Below are positions 63,210 through 64,000 of a DNA stretch of 64,000 nucleotides, piece by piece. Position numbers and translations under genes: made by a program. Origin of the DNA: an uncultured Eubacteriales bacterium (GTDB lineage: Bacteria; Bacillota; Clostridia; Oscillospirales; Oscillospiraceae). The notes beneath the pieces are model-generated. The model saw nothing but the letters and a program-made list of their open reading frames with translations, was not told where the DNA came from and made no database searches. The stretch is taken from positions 1 to 64,000 of the forward strand of contig UQSF01000011.1 in the NCBI GenBank assembly GCA_900543625.1. The letters are read 5' to 3'. The stretch's first letter is position 1. Every line of letters starts with the position of its first letter.

Positions 63210-64000
63210 TCAGATCCGGAATTCCTTGCTGTACTCGGCGTAGTATTTGTCAAAGCTGTGCGAGTGCATGGCCATGACGCTGTTGATATATTCGTGCGTG
63301 TCGAACGACTCGGACTCGAGCTCGATCATGGCGACGGCGATGTTCGAGCAGTGGTCGGACACACGCTCACAGTTGGTGAGCAGGTCGTTGAAGGCAAAGC
63401 CGTGGTTGAGCGTGCACTCACCGGTCTGCAGGCGGTCGATGTGGTGCAGCTTCATTTCGTCGCAGAGGTTATCGATCAGCTCCTCGAGCGGCTCGACGCG
63501 GTAGGCGGCGTCGACGTCGTTGTTGAGGAAGGCGGAGATCGTCAGCTCGAGAATGCGCGTCACGGCACTGAGCATGACGTGCAGCTCCCGCGAGCCGGCG
63601 GGAGAGAAGACGATCTGCTTCGTGTAGAGCTCCTGTGCGGTCTCACCGATGTTGAGCGAGTGGTCACTGATGCGCTCGAGGTCGCTGATCGTGTGCAGAT
63701 ACTTCGACACGTCGGCGGTCTGGCGCGGCGTGAGCTCCTTGCTCGTGATCTTGATGAGATAGGTGCCGAGCTTGTCCTCGTAGTGGTCGATGGCTTCCTC
63801 GTCCTCCTGCAGGGCGGCGAACTGGTCGTCGTCAAACTTTTCGAGCAGGGCGAAGGCGGACAGGATGTTGTTTTGCGCCTGACGCGCCATGGAGTCGATG
63901 GTCAGGCGGCTCTGCTCGATGGCGAGCGCCGGATGCGTGAGAAAGCGCTCCTCGAGCCGGTCCATGTCGGCGAGTGCACCGCTTGCAGCCTTGTCCGGGA
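63210..64000 (-). CDS. Na/Pi-cotransporter family protein, C-terminal part (partial)
   Basis: The frame runs out of the right edge. The visible ~263 residues are the cytosolic PhoU-like helical region that follows the membrane part in NptA-type proteins. Two three-helix units show the E..D motifs of PhoU (SDLERISDHSLNIGE and TNCERVSDHCSNIAVAM). The membrane part lies outside the window, so this could also be read as a stand-alone PhoU. Continuation of the frame upstream of the first Met supports the fused form. Confidence 0.82.
   Translation of the reverse strand, partial: PDKAASGALADMDRLEERFLTHPALAIEQSRLTIDSMARQAQNNILSAFALLEKFDDDQFAALQEDEEAIDHYEDKLGTYLIKITSKELTPRQTADVSKYLHTISDLERISDHSLNIGETAQELYTKQIVFSPAGSRELHVMLSAVTRILELTISAFLNNDVDAAYRVEPLEELIDNLCDEMKLHHIDRLQTGECTLNHGFAFNDLLTNCERVSDHCSNIAVAMIELESESFDTHEYINSVMAMHSHSFDKYYAEYSKEFRI

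Overview
The window is a GC-rich stretch of a low-pathogenicity-looking, gut-type Firmicutes chromosome. The best fit is a high-GC clostridial lineage such as the Oscillospiraceae. This is inferred from gene content and style: VanZ-like proteins, SLH-anchored surface protein, L-box riboswitch, Noc/ParB, BMP-type nucleoside ABC transporter, strong AGGAGG ribosome binding sites and sigma-A promoters that nearly all have 17-base spacers. I could not run a database search, so the assignment is moderate confidence.

Layout. 1-2750 is the right end of an integrated mobile element (tail of an unknown gene, ParB-like protein, tyrosine integrase) abutting the 3' end of a tRNA-Ser gene. 3.1-8.1 kb holds a CLC antiporter/channel, a ribbon-helix-helix protein and ClpB. 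8.1-16 kb is a nucleoside uptake and salvage locus: thymidine kinase, uridine kinase, purine nucleoside phosphorylase and a BMP/ABC transporter. 16-18.1 kb is a lysine-riboswitch-controlled NhaC-family transporter. 18.2-20.5 kb is rpmG-secE-nusG-rplK-rplA. 20.8-26.4 kb has small metabolic and transport genes and tRNA-Arg(CCU). 26.8-30.0 kb is an AT-rich accessory island of truncated Rhs tips with candidate toxin tails and immunity genes, each cassette starting with the same hairpin. 30.0-33.3 kb is a 2-hydroxyacid (lactate-type) dehydrogenase with EtfB and EtfA. 33.4-35.8 kb holds a chimeric gene remnant and a MarR-MATE operon. 36.1-39.2 kb is a secreted SLH-domain Xaa-Pro dipeptidyl-peptidase. 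39.5-42.4 kb is a CsoR-controlled copper ATPase whose reading frame runs on into a CopZ chaperone. 42.5-52.6 kb holds a deacetylase, tRNA-Arg(ACG), a YmdB / SbcD-like / AAA operon, an NCS2 permease, VanZ, DUF378, Noc and a flavodoxin. 52.6-63 kb is a complete argCJBDF-carAB operon under apparent ARG boxes, and the window ends inside a Na/Pi cotransporter gene.

Three signals stand out. (1) A roughly 190-bp structured intergenic element occurs four times (4431-4622 reversed, 20568-20762, 35850-36041, and a diverged copy at 50332-50521). Its stems change by compensatory substitution while loop sequences stay fixed, and three copies are bracketed by duplicated copies of a terminator hairpin that differs from site to site. 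(2) carB is fused end to end with a full-length DapF-like domain that lacks one of the two catalytic cysteines. (3) The Rhs-tip/immunity array and the nested copA/copZ frame are further unusual arrangements.
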